Assembly (NCBI GenBank): GCA_937902445.1
Contig: CALELJ010000039.1
Span: 1-42,796, forward strand
From: an uncultured Treponema sp.
GTDB lineage: Bacteria > Spirochaetota > Spirochaetia > Treponematales > Treponemataceae
Reading direction: 5' to 3'
Length of the DNA: 42,796 nucleotides
Position numbers and translations under genes: made by a program. A model generated the notes under the pieces. The model was not told the DNA's origin, searched no databases, and saw only the letters and a program-made list of their open reading frames with translations. Shown here piece by piece: positions 1-7,107 of this stretch. The first letter of the stretch is position 1. Each line of letters opens with the position of its first letter.

Positions 1-336
1 GAACTTGAAGACGGAAGGACAATTTACATAATTGTAAAAGGAAATCTGGTAAATATTGCAGCCGGAAACGGTCATCCTGCTGATATTATGGATATGAGTT
101 TTGCTCTTCAGGCTCTTTCTGCAGAATATGTATCATCTTTTTTATTTTCTGAACTAGCCATAGATACCCAGCCTGTTGTGTCAGTACCTGTTACTGTAAA
201 TGTTTCTGATTTAGGTTTTCCAATGGAGTTGACTTCCTTTACCCAGTACGGGTTACCTGGAGTAAGTTCAAAGTCACCTGTTTCTGTTCCCCACTGCCAT
301 GAAAGCTTCTGGATTCCGTTTACGTCCTTTGCATAA
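1..336 (+). pseudogene. ahcY: Adenosylhomocysteinase C-terminal fragment, broken after about base 132
   Basis: The frame open from base 1 reads as the C-terminal part of S-adenosylhomocysteine hydrolase, which splits SAH into adenosine and homocysteine in the cytoplasm. The motif [20 protein letters not shown] followed by [11 protein letters not shown] is typical of the family (NLVNL..GHP..VMD.SF..QAL). The match stops at about base 132. A normal protein would continue for some 50 further residues ending in the conserved C-terminal tail that completes the NAD site. Here the frame instead runs to a stop at 334-336 through sequence that is plainly the antisense of the Ig-like gene. The gene is therefore truncated both by the window edge and by an internal joint. 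Identity is well supported; whether the break is real or an assembly chimaera cannot be told from sequence. Confidence 0.75.
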
Positions 337-1304
337 CCTGCAATCGTGAAAACACCGTTCTTGACTTCATTTTCTGCCGGGGTGACAATTCTGATGTCTG
401 GATTTGTGTTGTCGATGAAGTAGAGGAATGCATAGTTTCCAACAGAACCAGCGTTGTCCCTTGCACGGAACCAGCATGTGGCAACACCGTCAGGGAAGTC
501 CTTTGTGTTTACAGGAACGCTGAACTTGAATTCACTGAGAAGACCTTCAGCAGATCTTTCCTTGTATTTCTCTTCCTTGATTGAAGCGGCGCTGTAGTAC
601 TTTCCGCCATCGAGGGAATATTCGAGGCTGTTGATGCCGTTTCCGTCCTTGATTGTTCCGGAAAGATCAATTTTACCGGAAACAAGCTGACCCATGGTGT
701 AGTTTGTAACTTCAATTACAGGAGCACGGCGGTCAAGCTGCCAGGTGACCTTTGTTCTTTCACCTTTCTTTGGAACGACGCGCGACTGGTCGACAACGCC
801 TTTTTCATCCTTGTATGCGTCAGGGTTACCGTTATCGATACCGTAGACTTCAATTGTATGGGGACCTTCAAAAAGCTGCGTAGTGTCGAGGAAGTAAGAC
901 CAGAATTCCGTACCGTTGGCCTTTACAGGATGTTCCTCATCACCGTCAAGAATGAGCCAAACTTCGGTAACCTTGTCGTCATCAACACAGGTACCAACGA
1001 TGTTGAGGTTGCCAGGAACACGCATGTTGTGAACCGGGTTTGTGATTCCGCAGACCGGAAGATCGGATTTTGGGTCGATATAGATGTTGAAAGGACCGGC
1101 GATAGTCTTGTTGCCAGCCTTGTCCTCAGCAGTAACGAGAACATTGTACTTTCCAGCTTCATGTTCCGTTTCATTGTTGATGTCGAATTTCTCCTGCCAG
1201 CTGTTTTCCGGACCTACAGACTTGGATCTGATCTTTCGTTCCGCAAAAGTCGATACCGGCAACAGAGCCACTGCCACCATTACAGCAAAAACTTTTTTTA
1301 GCAT
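108..1304 (-). CDS. Secreted Ig-like repeat surface protein, 3' truncated
   Basis: A 398-residue protein with a classic signal peptide ([21 protein letters not shown], then cleavage) and no lipobox. The body has several repeats of about 90 to 100 residues with the pattern [28 protein letters not shown], each followed by beta-rich segments such as ARDNAGSVG and AEDKAGNKT. This is the style of bacterial Ig-like/cadherin-like folds in large surface proteins, including those of spirochaetes. I chose the start at 1304 because it has a GGGG ribosome site (ACGGGG) and gives a clean signal peptide; an ATG at 1340 has no such site. The C-terminus is odd: the last seven residues (TYSAERA) are antisense of ahcY, so the gene has probably lost its natural 3' part. 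Role beyond exported surface protein is unknown. Confidence 0.7.
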   Translation of the reverse strand: MLKKVFAVMVAVALLPVSTFAERKIRSKSVGPENSWQEKFDINNETEHEAGKYNVLVTAEDKAGNKTIAGPFNIYIDPKSDLPVCGITNPVHNMRVPGNLNIVGTCVDDDKVTEVWLILDGDEEHPVKANGTEFWSYFLDTTQLFEGPHTIEVYGIDNGNPDAYKDEKGVVDQSRVVPKKGERTKVTWQLDRRAPVIEVTNYTMGQLVSGKIDLSGTIKDGNGINSLEYSLDGGKYYSAASIKEEKYKERSAEGLLSEFKFSVPVNTKDFPDGVATCWFRARDNAGSVGNYAFLYFIDNTNPDIRIVTPAENEVKNGVFTIAGYAKDVNGIQKLSWQWGTETGDFELTPGNPYWVKEVNSIGKPKSETFTVTGTDTTGWVSMASSENKKDDTYSAERA

Positions 1305-1574
1305 TTTTAACCCCGTAACTTTTGTTAATTTTTCCTTCATTTTTACATAAGGAAAATCACAATAGAAATGCCTCTCCCATAAGAAAATTCCAGAAAAGAA
1401 ATTCCCTTATTTCTTTATCGGCATTGAACCATTTTTTCCCCATATATATTTCTTATGATAACTCCAAAACATCCAAACCGCAAACAAAATATTATTTTCA
1501 AGGTCTTTTTTTCAGACGGAACTTACTGAAGCCCAGTACTCTGCCCATGTCTCCCAAAAAGGAAAAATGTGTCG

Positions 1575-1588
1575 TATAATTGATATCT
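1575..1588 (+). promoter_or_regulatory. -10 box directly upstream of the sirtuin ATG
   Basis: A perfect TATAAT at 1575-1580 lies 8 bases before the ATG at 1589, and no purine-rich ribosome site lies between. Transcription would begin at or next to the start codon, so the mRNA looks leaderless. No good -35 box is visible at 16 to 18 bases. The rest of the spacer 1305-1574 shows nothing else I can name. Confidence 0.45.
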
Positions 1589-2347
1589 ATGGAAGAAAAC
1601 ATAGCTAAACTTCAGAAACTTGTTGATGAATCAAACAGGATCGTGTTTTTTGGAGGCGCCGGAGTCAGCACGGAAAGCGGAATTCCGGACTTCAGGAGCG
1701 TTGACGGACTTTACAACCAGAAATGGGACTATCCGCCGGAAACAATCATAAGCGCGTCTTTTTTTGCGGCGAACACAAGGGAATTCTACAGATTTTATAG
1801 GGAAAAACTTCTCGTTGACGGAATAAAGCCAAATGCGGCCCATTATAAGCTGGCGGAACTTGAGAAGGCAGGCAAGCTTCTTGGAATAGTCACACAGAAT
1901 ATTGACGGGTTGCACCAGGCGGCAGGCAATCAGAAAGTGTGGGAACTGCACGGAAGCGTTCTCCGCAACTACTGCACGAAATGCGGTGAATTTTACGACG
2001 GGGAATTCATAGCCGGAACAAAAGAAGATGACGGAATTCCACGGTGCACAAAGTGCGGCGCAGTGGTCAAACCGGATGTTGTCCTTTATGAGGAACCGCT
2101 CAACGACGCTGTTGTCGAAGGCGCGCTGAATGCCATCTCAAGCGCAGATCTTCTCATCATAGGCGGAACTTCCCTGACGGTTTATCCGGCTGCGGGCATG
2201 GTCAGGTATTTCCGTGGGAAGAACATCGTCCTTATAAACAGGGATCCGACCCAGAGTGATTCCATCGCAGATCTTGTCATACACGACAGCATCGGAAAAG
2301 TCCTAGGCCAGATAAATGCAGGTTTTGCTTCTGCTCAGGCTGAATGA
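1589..2347 (+). CDS. cobB: NAD-dependent protein deacylase, Sir2 family
   Basis: A 252-residue sirtuin, which removes acyl groups from protein lysines while consuming NAD and releasing nicotinamide. Visible hallmarks in order are GAGVSTESGIPDFRS (residues 23-37, NAD binding), TQNIDGLH (102-109), the catalytic histidine in ELHGS (H121), a Cys4 zinc site (C129, C132, C153, C156), GGTSLTVYPAAG (192-203) and LINRDP. The form with FYRFYREKL around residue 67 resembles Thermotoga and Firmicutes sirtuins. A TTG nine bases earlier is in frame, but I prefer the ATG at 1589 because the TATAAT ends just before it. It stands alone between the surface protein and the polyketide locus. Family assignment is very safe; substrate is unknown. 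Confidence 0.93.
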   Translation: MEENIAKLQKLVDESNRIVFFGGAGVSTESGIPDFRSVDGLYNQKWDYPPETIISASFFAANTREFYRFYREKLLVDGIKPNAAHYKLAELEKAGKLLGIVTQNIDGLHQAAGNQKVWELHGSVLRNYCTKCGEFYDGEFIAGTKEDDGIPRCTKCGAVVKPDVVLYEEPLNDAVVEGALNAISSADLLIIGGTSLTVYPAAGMVRYFRGKNIVLINRDPTQSDSIADLVIHDSIGKVLGQINAGFASAQAE

Positions 2348-2353
2348 GGTGAT

Positions 2354-2384
2354 GGACCCTTCGACGCAGCTCAGGGATCCTGTC
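2354..2384. repeat. Short GGACCCTTCGA...CTCAGGGATCC imperfect inverted repeat
   Basis: Between the converging sirtuin and coiled-coil genes lies GGACCCTTCGAC, a short centre, and GCTCAGGGATCC. The outer parts (GGACCCT and AGGGATCC) can pair with one bulge. The wording resembles small dispersed CCCTTCGA/CTCAGGG elements found in many bacterial genomes. It could also serve as a weak terminator for the converging genes, though no T-run follows. Only one copy is in this window, so repeat status is inferred. Confidence 0.3.
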
Positions 2385-2426
2385 CTCGCATTGCTACTGC
2401 GCTACGTGCACCGAGCATGAGGGCTA

Positions 2427-2777
2427 TTATTTCAATGCCGAGCGCTGTCCCATCTTTGCCTTGAGTGCGCTGATTTCTTTCTTTACATTTTCACGTGCCT
2501 TGCCTGCGATGGCAAGTTCACAGGCGGAACTGACTGCCGTAATTCTTCCAAGGATATCCTGCTCAAGTTTTGCGGCAAGTATTTCCTTTGACTCTCCAAG
2601 GGCTGATGCTTCTTCAGCGATGGATGCGATTTCCTTTTTTTCCGACTCAAACTGATCGTTGAGGATTCCGGATTTTGCAACGAGAAGCTTCATCTGGGAA
2701 TTTATCTGTTCCACAAGACTTGGCCCTGCCGACTTCTCATCCTTCCTGAATAACTTATTTACAATTCCTTCCAGCAT
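2427..2777 (-). CDS. Small coiled-coil protein at the end of the APE operon
   Basis: A 116-residue protein I do not recognise. It begins MLEGIVNKLFRKDEK and then consists almost wholly of charged heptad-like helix (LVEQINSQMKLLVAKS, ESEKKEIASIAEEASALGESKEI, KKEISALKAKMG), so a coiled coil is likely. There is no signal peptide or membrane segment. Its ATG lies 4 bases after the stop of the upstream ketosynthase gene, and its GGAG ribosome site lies inside that gene's last codons. It is therefore translationally coupled to the APE operon. It is not one of the standard APE components known to me. A structural partner of the synthase, or an unrelated hitchhiker, are both possible. Confidence 0.7.
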   Translation of the reverse strand: MLEGIVNKLFRKDEKSAGPSLVEQINSQMKLLVAKSGILNDQFESEKKEIASIAEEASALGESKEILAAKLEQDILGRITAVSSACELAIAGKARENVKKEISALKAKMGQRSALK

Positions 2778-2781
2778 TTTT

Positions 2782-4044
2782 TTATTCGCTCCACTTTTTG
2801 AAAATCAGCGAAGTATTTACTCCGCCAAAGGCAAAATTATTTGACATTACGTATTCAGCGTCAATTTTTCTGCCCTCATCCTTTATGTAGTCCAATGGCG
2901 CACACTCAGGATCAACTGATTCAAGGTTTAGGTTTGGATGGAACCACCCCTCGTTCATCATGTTTATTGTAAGCCAGGCTTCGATGGCACCGCATGCACC
3001 AAGGGTATGGCCTATGTAGCTTTTTGTCGTACTCACCGGGACAGCCCTGTTGAACACCTTGAAAACCGCCTTGCTTTCGGAAATGTCTCCGTGGGAAGTT
3101 GCAGTTCCGTGGGCATTGATGTAGGCGATTTTTTCAGCCGGAACTCCAGCATCATCGAGGGCAAGCTGAAGGGCAACTGCCTGGGTTTCGCTGTTTGGAC
3201 TTGTAATGTGGGTTCCGTCCATGTTTGTTCCAAAGCCGGCGACTTCCCCATAAATCTTTGCACCACGCTTTACGGCATGTTCCAGATCCTCAAGGATCAG
3301 GGTACCTGCACCTTCGCCGATTACAAGGCCATCGCGGTTTTTGTCCCATGCCCTTGGCGTTGAGAAGGGAGCGTCATTTTTTACGCTTGCCGCACCCATG
3401 ACGTCAAATATGGCGCTGTCTGCCGCAGAAAGTTCATCGGCACCGCCTGCTATCATAATGTCGGCGCGGCCGTCTTCTATGGCCTCATATGAATATCCTA
3501 TGGCCTGGCTGCCTGAAGTGCATGACGTGTCGGTCACGATGACACGGCCGCGGATTGAATAGTAGATGCTCAGGTTTGCGGCGCAGGTCTGCGGCATACA
3601 CTTTATGTAGGTCTGGGAATCTACCTTGCTGAAGTCTCCCCTTTCGACAATGCCGATCATGTCTGAAAGAGCCTGCATGGATCCCATACAGCAGCCGTAG
3701 GCGATACCGGTACGGCCGTTCTGGATTTCAGGACATGGATTCCCCTCGTCGTCAACAAGACCAGCCATGCGAAGGGCATCATCAGTCGCAACAAGCGACA
3801 GCAATGCCACACGTCCCATTCCGCGGATTTTTTTTCTTGGGAATTTAGGAAGTTCTTCCCTGTAGGGACAGGCAAGTCTGGTGTTCATCCTGTCATACTT
3901 GTCCCATTCAGTCATATATTCAATGAGGTTTTTCTTTTCCTTCAATCTTGAGCAGGCGTCTTCCCATGTGCGTCCGAGGGCAGAAAGCATTCCGGCCCCT
4001 GTGACAACGACGCGCCTTTTTCCGTTTGGCTTAGTGAATGTCAT
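2782..4044 (-). CDS. apeR: APE 3-ketoacyl-ACP synthase (ApeR-like)
   Basis: A 420-residue FabF-type condensing enzyme with the full catalytic triad: cysteine in TDTSCTSG (C175), histidine in NAHGTATSHGD (H312) and histidine in GHTLGACGAIE (H346). It should perform decarboxylative Claisen condensation on ACP-bound chains. Sequence signs such as YGCCMGSMQ and SNNFAFGGVNTSL are normal for the family. It follows the ketoreductase gene by 3 bases and matches ApeR by position as the last enzyme gene of APE clusters. A housekeeping FabF role is unlikely given its place next to a second ketosynthase, ketoreductase and dehydratase. In characterised APE systems ApeR is thought to make the early or priming condensations, while ApeO with ApeC extends the polyene. 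Confidence 0.88.
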   Translation of the reverse strand: MTFTKPNGKRRVVVTGAGMLSALGRTWEDACSRLKEKKNLIEYMTEWDKYDRMNTRLACPYREELPKFPRKKIRGMGRVALLSLVATDDALRMAGLVDDEGNPCPEIQNGRTGIAYGCCMGSMQALSDMIGIVERGDFSKVDSQTYIKCMPQTCAANLSIYYSIRGRVIVTDTSCTSGSQAIGYSYEAIEDGRADIMIAGGADELSAADSAIFDVMGAASVKNDAPFSTPRAWDKNRDGLVIGEGAGTLILEDLEHAVKRGAKIYGEVAGFGTNMDGTHITSPNSETQAVALQLALDDAGVPAEKIAYINAHGTATSHGDISESKAVFKVFNRAVPVSTTKSYIGHTLGACGAIEAWLTINMMNEGWFHPNLNLESVDPECAPLDYIKDEGRKIDAEYVMSNNFAFGGVNTSLIFKKWSE

Positions 4045-4047
4045 CGA

Positions 4048-4776
4048 TTATGCCAGGCCTCCATTTACAGAAATGACCTGCCTTGTTATGTACCCAGCCT
4101 CTTCCGAAAGCAGGAAAACAGCAAGGGAACTTACTTCAGATGGTTTTCCGGCACGTCTCATAGGTATGGTCTCCATGATCATGTCCATGGGAGCGTCCTT
4201 TATCATGTCAGTTTCAATCAATCCCGGCGCAATGCAGTTTACCGTTATTGAACGGCTTGCAAGTTCCGCGGCAAGGGCTTTGGTGGCTCCAATAATTCCG
4301 GCTTTTGACGCGCTGTAGTTTGTCTGCCCGCGGTTTCCAATGATTCCGCTTACTGATGCAATCGTGATGATTCGGCCTTTCTTTTTTCTGGCTAATGGCA
4401 TGACAAGGGGATTAAGTACATTGTAAAAACTGTCCAGGTTCGTGTGGACAACGCTGTCCCATTCCTCTCCGCTGAGGCCTGCGAAAGTATTGTCCTTTGC
4501 AATCCCGGCATTGTTTATGATTCCCCAGAGAGCTCCGTGCTTTTCCGTCATGGCATCGAGTTTTGTCCTGCAGTCCTCACGGTCTGTAATGTCAAACTGA
4601 ATGAGTTCTCCATTTCCACCTGCAGCCTTGATTTCTTCCATGAGGCTTTCGGCTTTTTCCTGTCCGCGATTGTAATGACAGATGACGTAATAGCCTGCCT
4701 TTGCGCAATCCAGGGCAATGGCGCGGCCGATTCCGCCTGAAGCACCGGTAACTAATATTTTCTTGTCTTCATTCAT
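4048..4776 (-). CDS. apeQ: APE 3-ketoacyl-ACP reductase (ApeQ-like, FabG family)
   Basis: A 242-residue short-chain dehydrogenase that should reduce the 3-keto group of the growing ACP-bound chain with NADPH. The cofactor loop TGASGGIG is at residues 10-17, NNAG near 88, the catalytic serine in ASVSG, and the YSASK tyrosine-lysine pair near 153. The C-terminal VNGGLA is the usual FabG ending. It lies 4 bases after the dehydratase gene and 3 bases before the ketosynthase gene, so it is part of the same transcript. FabG of primary fatty-acid synthesis would look alike, but the neighbours and order (apeP-apeQ-apeR) support an APE role. Confidence 0.88.
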   Translation of the reverse strand: MNEDKKILVTGASGGIGRAIALDCAKAGYYVICHYNRGQEKAESLMEEIKAAGGNGELIQFDITDREDCRTKLDAMTEKHGALWGIINNAGIAKDNTFAGLSGEEWDSVVHTNLDSFYNVLNPLVMPLARKKKGRIITIASVSGIIGNRGQTNYSASKAGIIGATKALAAELASRSITVNCIAPGLIETDMIKDAPMDMIMETIPMRRAGKPSEVSSLAVFLLSEEAGYITRQVISVNGGLA

Positions 4777-4780
4777 ACAA

Positions 4781-5260
4781 TCACACTCCCAGAATCTTTT
4801 CCATGTTTTCAGTCTGCATTACCGTTATGGTCGCCTCAACCACACTTTCCATGCTTTCAGGTCCTGCATATGCCATGCACCTGTAACGGTATATTCCGCT
4901 TTCAGGATCCCGATATTCTTCCTGCGCCGTGGCCTTCACCGTCGTTCCGTTTTCAAACCAGGACTGCCCGCACTTAAATCCGGTGACACTGAGTATGCAT
5001 CCGGCCTTTGGCTTGATTCCCAGCTGGTGGTCATGGATTCCTGTCAGAGCAGAAATGGCCTGGGCCATGATCTCAAAGCTGCACCACGACGGAACCCCAT
5101 CGGCTTCTTTTTCATAAAAAATAAAATTCTCGTTGATGTCGGTTTCCACGGTGATGGTCAGATTTTCAATATCATGACGGGTAACCCTGGAAAGAAGGAA
5201 CATTTTTCCTTTATGGGGAATCAAATCTACAAGAAGGTCTTTTTCTATGCGCTGTTCCAT
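4781..5260 (-). CDS. apeP: APE dehydratase subunit (ApeP-like hotdog protein)
   Basis: A 159-residue hotdog-fold protein. The N-terminal LIPHKGKMFLLSRV matches the FabZ/ApeP opening (LLPH..PMLL.DRV). The region where FabZ has the catalytic GHFPG histidine reads ADGVPSWCSFEIMAQ, so the glutamate (FEIMAQ) is kept and the histidine is not. This fits a partner subunit that acts with the ApeI-like protein, which keeps GHFP. I chose the ATG at 5260, which starts close to the conserved domain and follows GGTGG; an ATG at 5287 would overlap the preceding gene by 22 bases. It lies between the ApeO-like ketosynthase and the ketoreductase. Confidence 0.8.
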   Translation of the reverse strand: MEQRIEKDLLVDLIPHKGKMFLLSRVTRHDIENLTITVETDINENFIFYEKEADGVPSWCSFEIMAQAISALTGIHDHQLGIKPKAGCILSVTGFKCGQSWFENGTTVKATAQEEYRDPESGIYRYRCMAYAGPESMESVVEATITVMQTENMEKILGV

Positions 5261-5265
5261 ATGTT

Positions 5266-6459
5266 TCAACCACCGATAATCAGACATGCGTTTGAGCCGC
5301 CGAAAGCAAAGGAATTGCTCATGCAGATTTTTACTTTTCCAGAAGTTTTTCTGTGGGCTGCATCATAGAAATTCAGCTGCGGAATTTCCGGATCCTTCTG
5401 ACCGTCCCACATCTGGACTGGCAATATTACATCTTTGGAATTTCTGTTCTTCACAATGGCCTCATGGCATATGGCAAGTTCAATTGCACTGCCGGCTCCA
5501 AGGGTATGCCCCGTGAAAGGTTTTGTCGTGCTCACCGGAACCTTGTGGTCTCCAAAAACCGCATCGACAGCCCTGCTTTCCATGGAATCGTTGAGTTTTG
5601 TTCCTGTTCCGTGGAGATTGATGTAGTCGATGTCCTGACTCTTAAGCCCGGCATGGCTCAATGCACTTTCCATGGCACGCCTTGCTCCATCCCCGCTTGG
5701 ATCTGGAGAAGTCATATGATGCGCATCGCAGCTTTCACCGTAACCAAGAAGCCGGACGCCTGTTCCACACGGATCATCCCTTGTCATGAGAAAGAAAGCG
5801 GCTCCTTCGCCAAGGGTAATTCCATGACGGTTGATGCTGAAGGGATTTGTGATTTCCGAAGATACCGCCTCAAGAGAACCAAAGCCAAGCAAAACGGTAT
5901 CGGAAGCAATATCTACGCCACCGGCAACGACTGCATCTGCAAGTCCGCTGTTCAAAAGCTGCGCACCTTTTATCAAGGCTTCAGCACTGGATGAACAGGC
6001 TGTACTAAAAGAAAGGCATGGACCGCCAAGAGAAAATTTTTCCTTTATGAATGTGGCAGGATAATCGGCCCCCTGCATTTCAATTGAATAGTTTCCGTCA
6101 AATTTCTGATTTTCAAAATAGACTCTGTGGCCCGCAAGGGAAAATTCGGTTCCGTTGTCGCAGGAACCTGCACAGACTGCGACACGGTCCGCGCCATATT
6201 TTTTTCTGGCATCATCGATTTCACAGGCAATCTGATCCAATGCCATTTCCTGAATACGATGTATCCTCATGTCGTAACGTGCCGACGTAGGTTTTATTTT
6301 ATCGTCATCGATTCTTCCGGCGTAAAATTCATCTCCTGAAACTGCGGTAACTTTTCGGATGCCATCCTGAGTTCCGGCTGTAACTGAATTCCAAAGCTGT
6401 GATGAATCAAGACCGGCACAACAGACAACACCCGGTTTTGAAAGATAGATACTATTCAT
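5266..6459 (-). CDS. apeO: APE 3-ketoacyl-ACP synthase (ApeO-like)
   Basis: A 397-residue condensing enzyme with all catalytic residues: cysteine in STACSSSAEA (C155), histidine in NLHGTGTKLND (H283) and histidine in GHTLGAGSAIE (H318). It is shorter and more divergent than FabF, as is usual for ApeO. In studied APE systems ApeO pairs with the cysteine-less ApeC as a chain-length factor, forming the polyene-extending heterodimer; ApeC is present here on the other arm of the locus. Its start codon overlaps the lipoprotein gene by 8 bases, so the two are translationally coupled. Assignment rests on motifs plus gene order N-O-P-Q-R. Confidence 0.87.
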   Translation of the reverse strand: MNSIYLSKPGVVCCAGLDSSQLWNSVTAGTQDGIRKVTAVSGDEFYAGRIDDDKIKPTSARYDMRIHRIQEMALDQIACEIDDARKKYGADRVAVCAGSCDNGTEFSLAGHRVYFENQKFDGNYSIEMQGADYPATFIKEKFSLGGPCLSFSTACSSSAEALIKGAQLLNSGLADAVVAGGVDIASDTVLLGFGSLEAVSSEITNPFSINRHGITLGEGAAFFLMTRDDPCGTGVRLLGYGESCDAHHMTSPDPSGDGARRAMESALSHAGLKSQDIDYINLHGTGTKLNDSMESRAVDAVFGDHKVPVSTTKPFTGHTLGAGSAIELAICHEAIVKNRNSKDVILPVQMWDGQKDPEIPQLNFYDAAHRKTSGKVKICMSNSFAFGGSNACLIIGG

Positions 6460-7048
6460 CCAAAACTCCCGTCAGGTGATATTCGTAACCGCGTAGATGA
6501 TTTTTTATGACTGTTGAAGTTCCGTCTAGATGGATCTCTTCGATGACATTCTTGCCGTCAAGAATTTTTCGGATTTCTACGGCGCCGTCATTTTCAACGA
6601 CAAAATCGAGCTTGTATTTCGCAAGCCTCTCTTTCAGGGACTGGAAATCATAGAAAGCAAGCTGTATGTCCCAGACGATGTATTCCGCCTTCATGTTCTG
6701 GGGAAACACCGCTGAATTGAATTCCACATCACCGTTGCTGTAGGAAAGCTCGCCCATGCTTGTTCCCACGTCATTGAGAATCGAAACGTACATGCCTTTT
6801 TCATCGGCATTGATATAAAGCGGGAATGAAAAACTCTGAGCGCCAAAGGTACCTTCAAAAAGCTGAACCTCGTCCATGGGTCTTGAAATGTTTTCCGCAG
6901 TGAGAATGTTTACTTTTTTCGTGTTGGTCACATAGACTGCAGGAGTCACGGGACCTTCGACTTTGCTTGTGGCACAAGAAATGAAAAGCGCAGAAACCAT
7001 TGCCATTATGGGAAAGATCTTTGCGCACTTTCCGTTGAATCTAACCAT
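6452..7048 (-). CDS. apeN: APE cluster lipoprotein (ApeN-like, DUF3261 type)
   Basis: A 198-residue protein with a basic N-terminus, a hydrophobic stretch and a spirochaete-style lipobox (ALFISC, cysteine at residue 25), so it should be a lipid-anchored periplasmic or outer-membrane-facing protein. The remainder is beta-rich without catalytic motifs. It sits after the MMPL exporter gene and overlaps the ApeO-like gene by 8 bases, exactly where APE clusters carry the DUF3261 lipoprotein. It probably helps pass the polyene lipid to the outer membrane together with the LolA-like protein. Family naming is by position and general character rather than strong motifs. A promoter just upstream would give it a leaderless transcript. 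Confidence 0.72.
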   Translation of the reverse strand: MVRFNGKCAKIFPIMAMVSALFISCATSKVEGPVTPAVYVTNTKKVNILTAENISRPMDEVQLFEGTFGAQSFSFPLYINADEKGMYVSILNDVGTSMGELSYSNGDVEFNSAVFPQNMKAEYIVWDIQLAFYDFQSLKERLAKYKLDFVVENDGAVEIRKILDGKNVIEEIHLDGTSTVIKNHLRGYEYHLTGVLDE

Positions 7049-7083
7049 GGTTCAAGTTTAAATTTAATGGTTGCTTTTGTCAA
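7049..7083 (-). promoter_or_regulatory. Internal promoter before apeN
   Basis: On the minus strand a perfect TTGACA (7083-7078), a 17-base spacer and TAAACT (7060-7055) lie in the only sizeable gap of the leftward operon. The -10 ends 6 bases before the apeN ATG, and no ribosome site fits between. The genes from apeN to the coiled-coil gene could therefore be expressed apart from the rest, from a leaderless start. Confidence 0.55.
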
Positions 7084-7107
7084 ATTACGCAGGAAAGTGT
7101 AACGCCG

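Noticed and set aside
858..1350. Plus-strand open frames inside the Ig-like gene
   Set aside because: They are antisense to a gene with a signal peptide and repeated Ig-like pattern.
4718..5994. Two long plus-strand open frames (4718-5368 and 5353-5994)
   Set aside because: They are antisense to the APE ketosynthase, dehydratase and ketoreductase genes, which have full catalytic motifs.
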